A stretch of 64,000 nt of DNA, from contig JABWCQ010000010.1 in the NCBI GenBank assembly GCA_013360195.1, positions 1 to 64,000 of the forward strand. Reading direction: 5' to 3'. Under the pieces are notes generated by a model. It did not search any database. It was not told the DNA's origin and saw only the letters and a program-made list of their open reading frames with translations. Below, piece by piece: positions 7,801 through 16,196 of this stretch; the stretch's first letter is position 1, and the number at the start of each line of letters is the position of its first letter. This DNA is from a bacterium. GTDB taxonomy: Bacteria > Electryoneota > RPQS01. The translations under genes and the position numbers were made by a program.

Positions 7801-10800
7801 GACCAATATTGTCAGTAAGCACAACGCCGTTCAGTTCAACGGATGAGAGGTTCGTTGCCACGATGCCGACTTCATTTGCACTCAGCGAGCACTCCTTTGC
7901 TTCGAACCACGCGCCGTTGTTCGCTAACACGCCGTACTTATTCTGCGTGAATATGCAGTGCTCGGCATAGCCTTGCGCGCGATCCACGAGCACACCCGCA
8001 ACCGCACCGGACATGTTCACGTACTTCAGTGAACACGCCGCCATCTGGCTATCGGCTTCACAATGAATCCCTTCCCACGGCAGACTATCCACCGCCGCCT
8101 TGAACACAATCCCCGTCGTATCATTGCCGAAGGCTTTGAGCTTTCCGCCTTTCTTGACAATCAGTTGGCCGCTTTCAAAGAACGAAAGTGCGCTGCCCGG
8201 CAGTATCGTCAACGTCGCGCCGTTTTCGACAATCAGCTTGTTAAACGTCGCAGTGCCGGTAATTTCTGAGGGGCCTTTTACGAGCACCGTGTCATCAAAT
8301 GCAGCCTCGTTGAACTGAGCTTTCGAGTCACCTGTAGCGTTCTTGAGCACCAACGCCTCGCCCGTACCCTCATGGAAAGTCACGTAGTTCTTCACGACCA
8401 CACCGACACTGTCAAAGATACCCTTCCACTTACAGGTGTCGCATAACGGCTTTACGTGAATGTAACTCGTGTCGGTTCCGTTGAAAACAATCTGCGGACG
8501 CTGATTCCCGGAGCCCGTCCACGTTGTCGTGACTTTGGCATCGTCACCGACGTATAGCGTTGCATGCTTATATCCCGGCAGCGGTTGAAACACCAACTTC
8601 CCGTTCGGCGCAACCTTGTGCTCCTTCGTAATCACGCCCGGCAGCCAGAACGTGTCCGGCTTCACAATTGCGTCGTCCTTGCGGCGTTCGAAGGTGAAAT
8701 AGGAACGCTCGCCGGAATCGGGGTCGGTCCATTTTGTGCCGTAAGGCGGATACGAGCCATATCTTCCCAAATCATCAAACGACCACACACGGTACTCTAC
8801 AAACCCGCCCGAATCCGGAAGACTCAAACTGAAGTCGTACAAACTGTCGGACTGATAAGAAACCTTCTGCTTGCTCCATGACGTATTGCCACGGAAACGG
8901 TACTGTAGAACGACGCTGTCCATCTCAACCGTGTGGTCATCAGGGTAAGGGACGGGGTAGGAGCGGAAGATAGCAATATTGTTTGTCTCAAAATCCGGAA
9001 CGAAGCGAGCGAACGGTGGAACCCCAATTACTGCCGGATCGTTTTTCCACCAAATTTGCAGCATAGAGATTCGCTCAAGATATTCATCCCACGTTTCTGA
9101 GAGTAGTGGTGCAGAATCGTAAATCAGTCCGCCGCCTGTGAAGCTTCGTCCTTCCTCACGTCGCGACTTTGCTGCCAACCCAACATGTTCAAACCACTCT
9201 TCGTTGGCCTCCCAATAGTTAGAGTCATCCGGCTCCGGCAGGTACGCAAGAATGACTTCCCAATCCGTGCTTGAGTCTGCGAGAGGTGTGAGCGCATCAA
9301 CCAATTCTTGCGCAATTATGCTGTCTCGAACTTCCTTCTTCCACCAATCGACGAATACAACTGGTTGCTCGGCATTCACGCCTGAAAGCCCATGCACTTC
9401 AACATCATAGCCATTTGTTTCAAATGGATTGTTTACGCGCGTGACTCTCTGACCGTTATGAAGTGGGTTAAACATGTCTGCGAATATCAACATCGCACGT
9501 TCAGAGCCTTCAATTGCCTGATTTAGCGTGTCAATGATCTCCGAATTGAAGTTACCGTATATGTCTGCTTGGGTCCAATTGCTGTCTATCGCTAACTTTC
9601 GATCTTTTTTTGTCCAGCCAGTAGTACGTATCTCGTTTGAGCGGTTAAAATACCCAGAAACATTGCTCCCAGGTCCAGAGTTGTTCCAGAGCGAGTCGAA
9701 CACTTGCATATTCATGGTAATTTGCGGTGCCATGACCGCCGGATCATTGTCAGTCCACTCATAAGATGCACCAAACTTAAAAGCGTCTGAAGAATCAGCG
9801 TAACCTGCGAACGGTCCTAATGTATCCACTCGGTCAAAGAATGCTGGCAATTCTGCAAGACATGCAGCGTGAAAAAGAAGCTCTGCCTTGTAGCCATAGC
9901 TCGCATTTTGCAGTGTATCCCAACTTTCAAACGAGTCAAACCGACTGAAGTCGGCACGCGAAAATCGTATCCTACCATGATACACCATACTGGAGTGGTC
10001 CTGAGCACGTGTCTGAAGTTCGGCACATCTTGCACTATTGTTATTCGTCAGAGAATCTACACGAACTCCGTTGCTATCAAGCACAAACAACTCTAAGTAG
10101 CCAAAATCAGGATTGAGCGTACTATCAAGAAGCCCGTGAATGAAGTATGTATCTGAATCGTAAAGGCGTACCCTGTCGAAGTCAACGGTAGCAGCTGAAT
10201 TCCCTACATTCTTGAAATAGAACGTTGGGTGATCAACCTTCAGTCCATATGTGTAGAAAACAACGTACTTTCTTGTCCAAGCAGTGTTTGTTATGGTGGT
10301 TTTGAACGAGTTTGGTTTCTGTCGGTGCCTGCGGTCGAATATTCTGTAGTCGCCGTAGTCGAGGGCATCAGTGGGACTGCTTTCAATACCATTGCTGTCA
10401 GGTGGCATCAGCGATTCGATCCAAATCTCGACCTCGTCACCGTCGGTGACGCGCGCATCAAATTCAAGCACAACCTGCCGCATAGGAAGCCCAACAGTGT
10501 CCTGAAGATGCCAATAGGTAGATATCTTTGCTGAATCACCAACATTGATTAAAGGGCTATGGGCATAACGATCACCGATTGTACCAAGTCGTTCCCATCC
10601 AGCATCGTTCTCCCAGCCCTCGAAAACGACGCCCGAGAGCACTTCAAAATCCGCATTGGGCACGGGGATATCAATACTTTCTGGAACAATAGTGATACGA
10701 TTACTTACAACTGGCCCAAAGGCGCACAGTTTGCGAACAAGTGCTGACTTTCGCTCATTATTCTTCAGCGGGTCATTACCCCATGCGTAGATTCCTTGAT

Positions 10801-11674
10801 ACCAGTCCATCCCCAAGTCTTGCCAGGTGTCTTCATAGACATAAGTTGTGTCAATGCCGTCGCGAAGAGTTTCAAACACTTCGGCGGCATTGCCACTCGA
10901 GTCAAGCTGCGCAACTGCGCCAAATTGAATCAGCCCGTTCCCTTTATTGTCGAGCAAGACATTCCGCGCGCCGGAAATTAATCCTAAGCCGTGTTGCACG
11001 GGATTGGCAAATTGAGCAGGCTTTCCCAGATCGTACTTGTCTCCGATAATCCGTCGCTCGAATGTCGGAAAATCCACAACGTAGCCCTCGGGCCAATAGA
11101 GGTTGTCGTTTGCAAATATGGCCGCCTTCCACATCGTTGTCACAGCATATAGCGCGGCTCGAACCGTTGGAGCAACGATGACAGCCTTGACGAACGGCGT
11201 AGGTGCCAACGAATCGCTATGAATGCCGTTCTGAACCCAGATGTAGTACCCCTCCCGACTGCCAGTGCGAACGTCCGGCGGCACTCCAAAATCCGGCAAG
11301 GAGGATTCCTGAAGGAACTGCTCAAGCGCGCTCGGGCTCTCCTCGTTCCACAAATCAATGAGAATCCAGCGTCGTGACGTGTCCTCGCTTTGAACGTCGA
11401 ACAGCTGTTCCAGCGGGATGTGGTTAGCTTTAACATCCTGATTGCTCCAACCAGTCATACTAAGAAGCTGTGATTTCAACTCATATGCGGTCCAAGCCAA
11501 CGAATCGCTTAAGAAGCTAATATGGATTTTATCTCCAAATGACACGGAGTCCACTCCCAGGGTATCAAGCGGCTCAATAGCCTGAATGCTCGGGTAAACG
11601 CTCTCCCACGACGTCTGCGCGAAGAGATTTCCTGCTGCCAAGACAGTAATGATCAATCGGAACATTGCTTTCAT
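4802..11674 (-). CDS. Giant secreted protein with two β-helix regions and T9SS sorting domain
   Basis: This 2290-residue protein starts with a signal peptide (MKAMFRLIITVLAAGNLFAQ). A jelly-roll-like region lies near residues 340-500. Two blocks of short repeated strands typical of right-handed parallel β-helices follow, at roughly 1120-1420 and 1680-1900. An Ala/Lys-rich helical region is near 1980-2170. The end (YPNPFNPTTEIRFDLP ... FNILGQEV ... MLIR) is a type A type IX secretion sorting domain, so export and cell-surface attachment or release are expected. GGGAG before the ATG supports the start. The gene lies 25 bases after the SBBP-type cargo gene and probably shares its transcript. β-helices often bind or cut polysaccharide, but no catalytic motif is visible, so the substrate is unknown. 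Confidence 0.87.
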   Translation of the reverse strand: MKAMFRLIITVLAAGNLFAQTSWESVYPSIQAIEPLDTLGVDSVSFGDKIHISFLSDSLAWTAYELKSQLLSMTGWSNQDVKANHIPLEQLFDVQSEDTSRRWILIDLWNEESPSALEQFLQESSLPDFGVPPDVRTGSREGYYIWVQNGIHSDSLAPTPFVKAVIVAPTVRAALYAVTTMWKAAIFANDNLYWPEGYVVDFPTFERRIIGDKYDLGKPAQFANPVQHGLGLISGARNVLLDNKGNGLIQFGAVAQLDSSGNAAEVFETLRDGIDTTYVYEDTWQDLGMDWYQGIYAWGNDPLKNNERKSALVRKLCAFGPVVSNRITIVPESIDIPVPNADFEVLSGVVFEGWENDAGWERLGTIGDRYAHSPLINVGDSAKISTYWHLQDTVGLPMRQVVLEFDARVTDGDEVEIWIESLMPPDSNGIESSPTDALDYGDYRIFDRRHRQKPNSFKTTITNTAWTRKYVVFYTYGLKVDHPTFYFKNVGNSAATVDFDRVRLYDSDTYFIHGLLDSTLNPDFGYLELFVLDSNGVRVDSLTNNNSARCAELQTRAQDHSSMVYHGRIRFSRADFSRFDSFESWDTLQNASYGYKAELLFHAACLAELPAFFDRVDTLGPFAGYADSSDAFKFGASYEWTDNDPAVMAPQITMNMQVFDSLWNNSGPGSNVSGYFNRSNEIRTTGWTKKDRKLAIDSNWTQADIYGNFNSEIIDTLNQAIEGSERAMLIFADMFNPLHNGQRVTRVNNPFETNGYDVEVHGLSGVNAEQPVVFVDWWKKEVRDSIIAQELVDALTPLADSSTDWEVILAYLPEPDDSNYWEANEEWFEHVGLAAKSRREEGRSFTGGGLIYDSAPLLSETWDEYLERISMLQIWWKNDPAVIGVPPFARFVPDFETNNIAIFRSYPVPYPDDHTVEMDSVVLQYRFRGNTSWSKQKVSYQSDSLYDFSLSLPDSGGFVEYRVWSFDDLGRYGSYPPYGTKWTDPDSGERSYFTFERRKDDAIVKPDTFWLPGVITKEHKVAPNGKLVFQPLPGYKHATLYVGDDAKVTTTWTGSGNQRPQIVFNGTDTSYIHVKPLCDTCKWKGIFDSVGVVVKNYVTFHEGTGEALVLKNATGDSKAQFNEAAFDDTVLVKGPSEITGTATFNKLIVENGATLTILPGSALSFFESGQLIVKKGGKLKAFGNDTTGIVFKAAVDSLPWEGIHCEADSQMAACSLKYVNMSGAVAGVLVDRAQGYAEHCIFTQNKYGVLANNGAWFEAKECSLSANEVGIVATNLSSVELNGVVLTDNIGPGLKGLSRASFYLEECVVNNNDGDGLAGGIGLYTGSTLFMECTEVDANVGSGITAYGGVIMLTSVKTVGDTLWQWQGNRIEHNATIPYEGQITLRNRTALALWNGNNCIWDTTGEGKLVHWEDQVGSDRWADVYWGSTDTTAIKSKLPSNVTLVRIDSSRTVCPTFTADNSVHDSLVHIYLLPHNAELSAQHTRADSGYKAIVRTSPSSDYALSAVDRMLANNLKQFKTFTALKDTMVTLFNGSSDAALKRWLKEGQAWCFAEANDSTNAAKILDSLAKNTPTRFDRVAALVQMRLLGIRALRSHTGEYTASECVAYLDSAQKVLEVMKVWNQTTISDSVVMYAPTTVEGLITISQPNGRLTILPHPGSDDPTIRFRGDGSILVQGWDSQYARGRLYVQGEPDNRVTLEWDSTTAWINIESRRGYVDLEHANLQGKGWVNLNEDVFETSRTPIFYADSCTFTGFDDGMWLYGVHDSCAITNCVFESMGGGAGSYSGQGSGLSLAFCSDVVLENCQIVDSDELGVYGYDCDAVDLTEFEVSGSGSYGFLAWNTTNITIDCGSFTENGDTLAEIWVEDGSLNLMEGYTHVADSNGLLIYAGHPSYVDLEDGENGLEFYTSSGTYLKSGDTTAVWDITYNAWEPLIPTASGFFNKLYPTTPAKWTVDSSLANFIECGGGGGNSVGGSDLIVIGDEESGTFSTGAGELTKKNEFESKSFAPQKSGVVAKNSAVQDHHHELAQWRAFRDAATIGENKRTAIEQGKRFINENPNSTLVPAVVVQLTALASRAFGKSGLSSYFEQKALETKNASLRSLFARKALIAKAHEGNPQAALSGLEKLAQAAQTRRDSICALADAVGLYQAFKHTHDLSPTLAAVRTESLPEFKARIRELAMQLDGAKTSPEDDPEVVPSTYALYQNYPNPFNPTTEIRFDLPEAIRVELKIFNILGQEVATLVDDVRNAGAYRILWDGKNAAGLTVASGIYVYQIKTANFQDAKKMMLIR

Positions 11675-11699
11675 GATCTTCTCCCATTCACAATCTTTC

Positions 11700-14249
11700 T
11701 TATCTCAGTAACAACAGTTTGGAAACAGCTCTTTCGTCGGCTACTCCCAATATGGCAAAGTAAAGTCCCGTGGATAAGCTTGAAGCGTCAAACGCATGCC
11801 TGTGCGCACCTCCGGTCAAGCGTCCTAAATTCAGGCGCTCAACCTCTTGGCCGAGGATGTTGACGATACGAAGCTCAACATCGCCGGTCTTTGGTAAGGT
11901 GAAATTTAGAGTGGTATGAGAATTGAACGGATTGGGGTACGCGGACAACGCAAACTCTGATGGAAAAGGTCTGTTATCGGCCGCGCTGGTCGTGTCCTCT
12001 GTCGTGTCAATCGCGAAATGGATAACGAATGCGCTGCTGAGCGGATTGTCATTAGGCTGAAAGGCATCTGGCGTCACGGGAAAATCAACAGACGTCGTTG
12101 TCCCGACTAACCAAAGGCTGTCCGCATTTACTACCCAACCCGTTGCATAGGACTCAGAGTGTGAGCCCCCAACAAAGCTTCCGTAGAGCATAGCCGACAA
12201 GCCCCTGTCCAATTTCAGCACAAAAGCATCGCTCTCCTGGCCGAACCCATTGTTCAACACCCTATCATATGCGTCTCCGGTTGTCGGGAAGTCATTGCTG
12301 TTGGTTACGCCAGCTATCATGACATAGTCGTCTCCTACCCAATTCCCGTCGCCAAAAATGAATTCAGATTCATCCCTGCCAATGTACGTCCCCCGATACT
12401 CGCCTGTTTCCCAGTTCAAGCGCGCTACAAAGCCCTCCGGTGCATCGCCAGCTTCTTGCGGCCCAATCGAATCAAAAGCATCCGGCGAAGTCGGGAAATC
12501 AGTCGAAACTGTATATCCCGAAAGGTAGACTGTGGCATCTATTTCCAAGAGTGAAAACAAATGATCAAACCCACTCCCTCCAATGTAGCTGCAATACTCT
12601 AATGACGCCGGATTAAGGGTAAGTAGTAAAAAGAATGCGTCATTTGTTTGGAATTCTCCGCTGTCATTGAAACTTGGCTGAAAGGAATTTTCAGTAACTG
12701 GAATGTCTGGACTATTGGTTTCACCAATAAGCCAAATGTGTCCTTCTGGCGTCAAATACGAATCCCAAACAAGTTCTGGCGCACCTTCACCGCTGCCTCC
12801 GAAGTACGTTGAAAATACTATTTCATGTGTATTAGGGTCCCAGATCAATAGGGTGCTCTCGCCCCCTCCTCTAATCTCTGTGAATAGGGCGTCCTCCGAC
12901 AGCGGGAAGTCTGGAGAATTTGTTTCGCCCGCGGCATAGATCCTTCCGAGACTGTCAATTTCAATTCCGTAGTTGTAGTCGTATTGGCTTCCCCCCAAAT
13001 AAGAACAGTAGCTGAGGGTGGTTAAGTCCTCGCTCAATCTGAGTATGAAAGACTCGCCAAGTTGTATCACCGTATCCATTGCATCATGTGTCAGTGGCCA
13101 ATCTGGATATGCAAGACCACACATCCAAAGGCCGTTACGTCCCGAATCGAATACCATGTCCTGGACTCCGCCCTCGGTGTTTCTATTCTCCGATGTCTGG
13201 ATTTCACCAAACAATGTAGACGCCAAAAACTCTCCTTGAGCATTGAAGTGGCTGACGAATTCTCGTGCGCCCGGAAAAAGCCCTGTTTCATCATAAGCTC
13301 CCGGCGTTGTCGGAAATCCCGATAGCGCGTCGGTCCCTCCGGCCACATAGACCCCGCCGTCTGGTGCAGGACAAACGACATGGCACTCATCCACCCCCCC
13401 TCCTCCCAAGTATGTACCGTAAAGCAGCGGATCCACGATCAATTCTTTCGTCGAATCATATCCGTCAAGCTCAAACATCACGAGGTTGTCATTCACCACG
13501 CGATAGCGCGACTCGACTCGTTGTTGCGTCCGTGACATCTGCTGAAATGCAAACGGCGCTTGCTCTTTTATATCGCCCACTGAAGTCGGGAGAATGAGAT
13601 TGCCCTGTGCGTCTACTCTTAGCGGCGCATCGAGGCCGAGGTACTCCATTTGGATTTGCGATGGGTCGGCGCCGGGGTTGACGTGATAGACTGTTTCGAC
13701 ACCAAGCTTGTCGGCGCGGTATTCGACGTCAATGCCGGGCCAGACTTCGGGGACGATGATGTTTTGGTAGTGGCTTACGCGGCTGCGCCATTTTGTGCTG
13801 TCTCTTCCGAAGAAGTAGTTGGAGTAGTGGGGGAGCTTGTGCTTGCCCCGTGCCCCCAGACTCCCTTGCCGTTCCCCCGTAAACGGAGGAAGGCCAGAGT
13901 AGTGAATCTGCACGACATGCCCCCGCACCGTCACCGAATCGCGCTCCTCGTGCCGCTCCAAATGGGCCAGCGGGTCCCTCGAATTCCTCGCTTTGGGATA
14001 GCGCCTGAACTCCCGAAAGTCCACCGTCATCCCTTTTGGTGTGACATAATAGACTGTACTTCCAACTTCGCATTTGAACTGAAAATCGCCTTCCCATTGC
14101 CCTTCGTTGGCAATGAAGTAGGTCGAGTTTGGCGCGTTAACCGTTATGGGGGCAGCACTTATTTTGTTGTTTGACAGGATTCCCAAAAACAGAAAAGCGA
14201 ACCACCATCGCCCGTTTTTCGGGTAATACGATAGAGTTCGCTCGTACAT
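11700..14249 (-). CDS. Secreted SBBP β-propeller protein with T9SS sorting domain
   Basis: The product is about 849 residues. A signal peptide lies near residues 14-32 (WWFAFLFLGILSNNKISA). The first 250 residues form the domain that commonly precedes SBBP repeats (FIANEGQWEGDF, then VWPGIDVEYR). Several copies of the SBBP pattern follow, each with Y-x-S/T-Y-x-G-G-S then D-x-x-G-x-I-Y-x-x-G-x-T-x-S-x-x-F-P. The C-terminus (YPNPFNSHTTLNFTLP ... VNILGQEVERL) is a type IX sorting domain. The frame is open for 50 more codons upstream, but GGAGG five bases before the ATG at 14249 marks the likely start. It leads a two-gene transcript with the 2290-residue cargo. SBBP proteins act outside the cell; the binding partner is unknown. 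Confidence 0.87.
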   Translation of the reverse strand: MYERTLSYYPKNGRWWFAFLFLGILSNNKISAAPITVNAPNSTYFIANEGQWEGDFQFKCEVGSTVYYVTPKGMTVDFREFRRYPKARNSRDPLAHLERHEERDSVTVRGHVVQIHYSGLPPFTGERQGSLGARGKHKLPHYSNYFFGRDSTKWRSRVSHYQNIIVPEVWPGIDVEYRADKLGVETVYHVNPGADPSQIQMEYLGLDAPLRVDAQGNLILPTSVGDIKEQAPFAFQQMSRTQQRVESRYRVVNDNLVMFELDGYDSTKELIVDPLLYGTYLGGGGVDECHVVCPAPDGGVYVAGGTDALSGFPTTPGAYDETGLFPGAREFVSHFNAQGEFLASTLFGEIQTSENRNTEGGVQDMVFDSGRNGLWMCGLAYPDWPLTHDAMDTVIQLGESFILRLSEDLTTLSYCSYLGGSQYDYNYGIEIDSLGRIYAAGETNSPDFPLSEDALFTEIRGGGESTLLIWDPNTHEIVFSTYFGGSGEGAPELVWDSYLTPEGHIWLIGETNSPDIPVTENSFQPSFNDSGEFQTNDAFFLLLTLNPASLEYCSYIGGSGFDHLFSLLEIDATVYLSGYTVSTDFPTSPDAFDSIGPQEAGDAPEGFVARLNWETGEYRGTYIGRDESEFIFGDGNWVGDDYVMIAGVTNSNDFPTTGDAYDRVLNNGFGQESDAFVLKLDRGLSAMLYGSFVGGSHSESYATGWVVNADSLWLVGTTTSVDFPVTPDAFQPNDNPLSSAFVIHFAIDTTEDTTSAADNRPFPSEFALSAYPNPFNSHTTLNFTLPKTGDVELRIVNILGQEVERLNLGRLTGGAHRHAFDASSLSTGLYFAILGVADERAVSKLLLLR

Positions 14250-14530
14250 CGTGGCCTCCATGCAAAGTTGTTTCTCAAGCATCCCAAGACCTATATTCAT
14301 GGTACAACTGATTATCGGCACAGTCAAGCGATTTATGATTACGATTTCATTTGAGTTACTGCGAAGAAACCGATGCAGGCAAACAAACCATATCTGCATT
14401 TAAGTTCTGATAATTCAGCAACTTTGAATTAGTCAACCTGTCTATATTCAATTTACATTGTTCTTCCATGTTTATCAATAGAAACCGGGGAGGAGGCAAT
14501 AATAGACTACGATTCAGTCCAGAATAGGCT
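14250..14530. other. Intergenic region upstream of the cargo operon
   Basis: No gene is supported here. The minus strand contains a TTGACT at about 14427-14432 that could be a -35 element for the cargo operon, but no good -10 lies at the right distance. Confidence 0.3.
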
Positions 14531-14555
14531 AAAAGATAGGGTTTCCCCTATCTTT
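14531..14555 (-). terminator. Intrinsic terminator of the ubiquitin-like operon
   Basis: A perfect 10-bp stem AAAGATAGGG / CCCTATCTTT closes a GAAA tetraloop when read on the minus strand and ends in TTTT. It lies just after the last gene of the conjugation operon. Confidence 0.8.
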
Positions 14556-14561
14556 GTATTA

Positions 14562-14813
14562 TCAGCCAACGGAGTTGTCAAGCAGTTTCTTCAGCTTCTT
14601 TTCGCCTTTGATAGTCTTGTTGGTGTCGTTGTTTGTCACTTCAAGAATGGAGAACACCTCTTGAATTGGATTGCACCCTTGATACTCAGCGCTGGTATAT
14701 GGCACCCTCCCAGATGTGACCATTCGAATTGCGGCTTCAAGAGTAGGCGCATCAACAACATACTGCACAACATGATCCCAACGTTCGTGCGTCGTGATTT
14801 GGAAATTGGGCAT
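14562..14813 (-). CDS. Small unrecognised protein closing the Ubl operon (83 aa)
   Basis: The 83-residue product reads as a small mixed α/β protein (FQITTHERWDHVVQYVVDAP ... EVFSILEV) with a lysine-rich tail (IKGEKKLKKLL). I do not recognise a family; the pattern β-strand, helix TLEAAIRMV, then a second β pair resembles small ferredoxin-like accessory proteins. It begins 4 bases after the E1-like gene stop without its own clear ribosome-binding site, so it is probably translationally coupled. Its fixed place before the operon terminator suggests a role in the conjugation system, for example as target, adaptor or inhibitor. That role is inference. Confidence 0.7.
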   Translation of the reverse strand: MPNFQITTHERWDHVVQYVVDAPTLEAAIRMVTSGRVPYTSAEYQGCNPIQEVFSILEVTNNDTNKTIKGEKKLKKLLDNSVG

Positions 14814-14817
14814 ACGG

Positions 14818-15471
14818 CTATAACATCATTGTAAATGTTGCCAGATCAAGTACAATCCGCGCTGGTATCATCTCATCGCAAAGATACCGCTTCACCAAGG
14901 AGCAGATTACACTCCCAGCCATCAAAGGCGTATAGCATATTGCCCGTGCTGTGCATGGTTCTTGAAGAGCCTGATCATCTGGTACAAGCGAACGCGTATA
15001 CTCTACGCGTTCAGTTTTGATCTGTGGTTTTACAGCATGCACGATTAAGGTCTCCAGCCCCATTCGGGCATCAATGTACAATTGCACCTGTGGTTGATCA
15101 CGAATAGACTTCCAGATAGTCTCGCGTGACTTCATTGAATCCACAGCGGAAATCACGATGCCAGATAGCTGCCGACCGTCGAAGTGCATTCCAATCGCAT
15201 TCGGAAGCACTCTGGTCTGGTTCTCTACTAGGATTGAGAACGCATCTGCTTTCAGAAGCCCCACATCAGACATCCCATAAGCCTGGTTGCTGACATTGTG
15301 AATATCCACAACATCGGCATCGAAACAGGTCACTTTGCATACGCCCATCTTGGCAAGATACAACCCCGTGACGCTCCCAATGGAACCCAGACCGATCAGT
15401 GTAACCTGCAAGTTCGCAAGTTTCTCGGCATCGACAACATCTTTTTGGCGTAAGAATCGCATATCGTTCAT
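14818..15471 (-). CDS. E1-like Ubl-activating enzyme (ThiF/MoeB family)
   Basis: The 217-residue protein matches the Rossmann-type adenylating domain of ThiF, MoeB and ubiquitin E1. Visible marks are GLGSIGS at 27-33 for ATP, D51-A-D-V after the second strand, HNVSNQ at 58-63 in the place of the usual N-x-x-R-Q element, and an aspartate at 111. EPCTARAICYTP at 171-182 places a cysteine (C173) where family members carry the thiolate that accepts the activated Ubl. It lacks the paired CxxC zinc motifs of housekeeping MoeB and ThiF, and is shorter than they are. AGGAG five bases before the ATG supports the start. It lies 8 bases after the JAMM gene. It should adenylate the C-terminal glycine of the Ubl encoded at 17361-17570. 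Confidence 0.9.
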   Translation of the reverse strand: MNDMRFLRQKDVVDAEKLANLQVTLIGLGSIGSVTGLYLAKMGVCKVTCFDADVVDIHNVSNQAYGMSDVGLLKADAFSILVENQTRVLPNAIGMHFDGRQLSGIVISAVDSMKSRETIWKSIRDQPQVQLYIDARMGLETLIVHAVKPQIKTERVEYTRSLVPDDQALQEPCTARAICYTPLMAGSVICSLVKRYLCDEMIPARIVLDLATFTMML

Positions 15472-15479
15472 GTGGTCTC

Positions 15480-16196
15480 CTAGAATGGTTCAAAATTGTC
15501 ACGTTCAATTCCTAGCCAGTTCAGTTCATCGTCGAGTTCATCGGCAGTTAAAGCACCACGAGCACTTGCTTCGTCAAGTTCATCGATAATCATATCGCGC
15601 TTCATCAGTTGATCATCACGCGTTCGCTTCAGAAACGTTGTCTCGCGTACTTTGGCTTTGAATTCATCGAAGCACGCTTCTGCAAGTCCGTCTACGGTGG
15701 GGAACTTCGTTTCCCACTGAATTTCAGGAATGTACATGTGACTCGGGTGAAACTGATCTAGACGCATCTGGGTATCGCGACGCTTGTTCACGACCAGGGA
15801 TAGTAGCCATTCACCATTGGCAAGTCCACTGATACATGATTCATCCTGACCAGACCAGAAGACGCTCATCGTCCCGTGGGAGTGTGCCCAACAGCGAAGT
15901 TTGTGTGAGTCGATTCCTTTCGCTTCAAGCTCGGATATCAATCGAGCAACATCGACGACATCCATATCGGTTTCGTCGGAACTGCAATTCTGCTTTACCA
16001 GAAAGAAGTCTGTGACAATCAATGCTGTTGTGCGACCAGTATCGGTGTTCACAACTTCATCTACGAGCCCGAGACAACTAACTTCACCTTTGGCAAAGTC
16101 CGTCCACAGCCATAACTTCTGCATCGCAGTTGCTTCAACATGAATCTTCACGCCTGCATCAACCGGCTGTCGCTGTGTCCTCTGCAAGTTCTGCAT
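15480..16196 (-). CDS. JAMM/MPN metallopeptidase (Ubl-processing or deconjugating)
   Basis: The 238-residue protein carries the full JAMM zinc motif: H105-S-H107, seven residues, S115, two residues, D118 (AHSHGTMSVFWSGQD), with an upstream glutamate E38 in KGEVSCLG as the catalytic acid. This is the signature of Rpn11-type and prokaryotic JAB isopeptidases. In this setting it probably trims the Ubl precursor, removes Ubl from targets, or both. The frame is open far upstream inside the E2-like gene, but AGGAGG six bases before the ATG at 16196 fixes the start. That overlaps the E2-like gene by 38 bases. The C-terminal 50 residues are acidic and helical. Confidence 0.9.
   Translation of the reverse strand: MQNLQRTQRQPVDAGVKIHVEATAMQKLWLWTDFAKGEVSCLGLVDEVVNTDTGRTTALIVTDFFLVKQNCSSDETDMDVVDVARLISELEAKGIDSHKLRCWAHSHGTMSVFWSGQDESCISGLANGEWLLSLVVNKRRDTQMRLDQFHPSHMYIPEIQWETKFPTVDGLAEACFDEFKAKVRETTFLKRTRDDQLMKRDMIIDELDEASARGALTADELDDELNWLGIERDNFEPF

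Noticed and set aside
13650-14174. 174-codon plus-strand frame inside the SBBP cargo gene
   Set aside because: It is the mirror of a real gene, and its apparent valine-rich pattern comes from the codon use of that gene.
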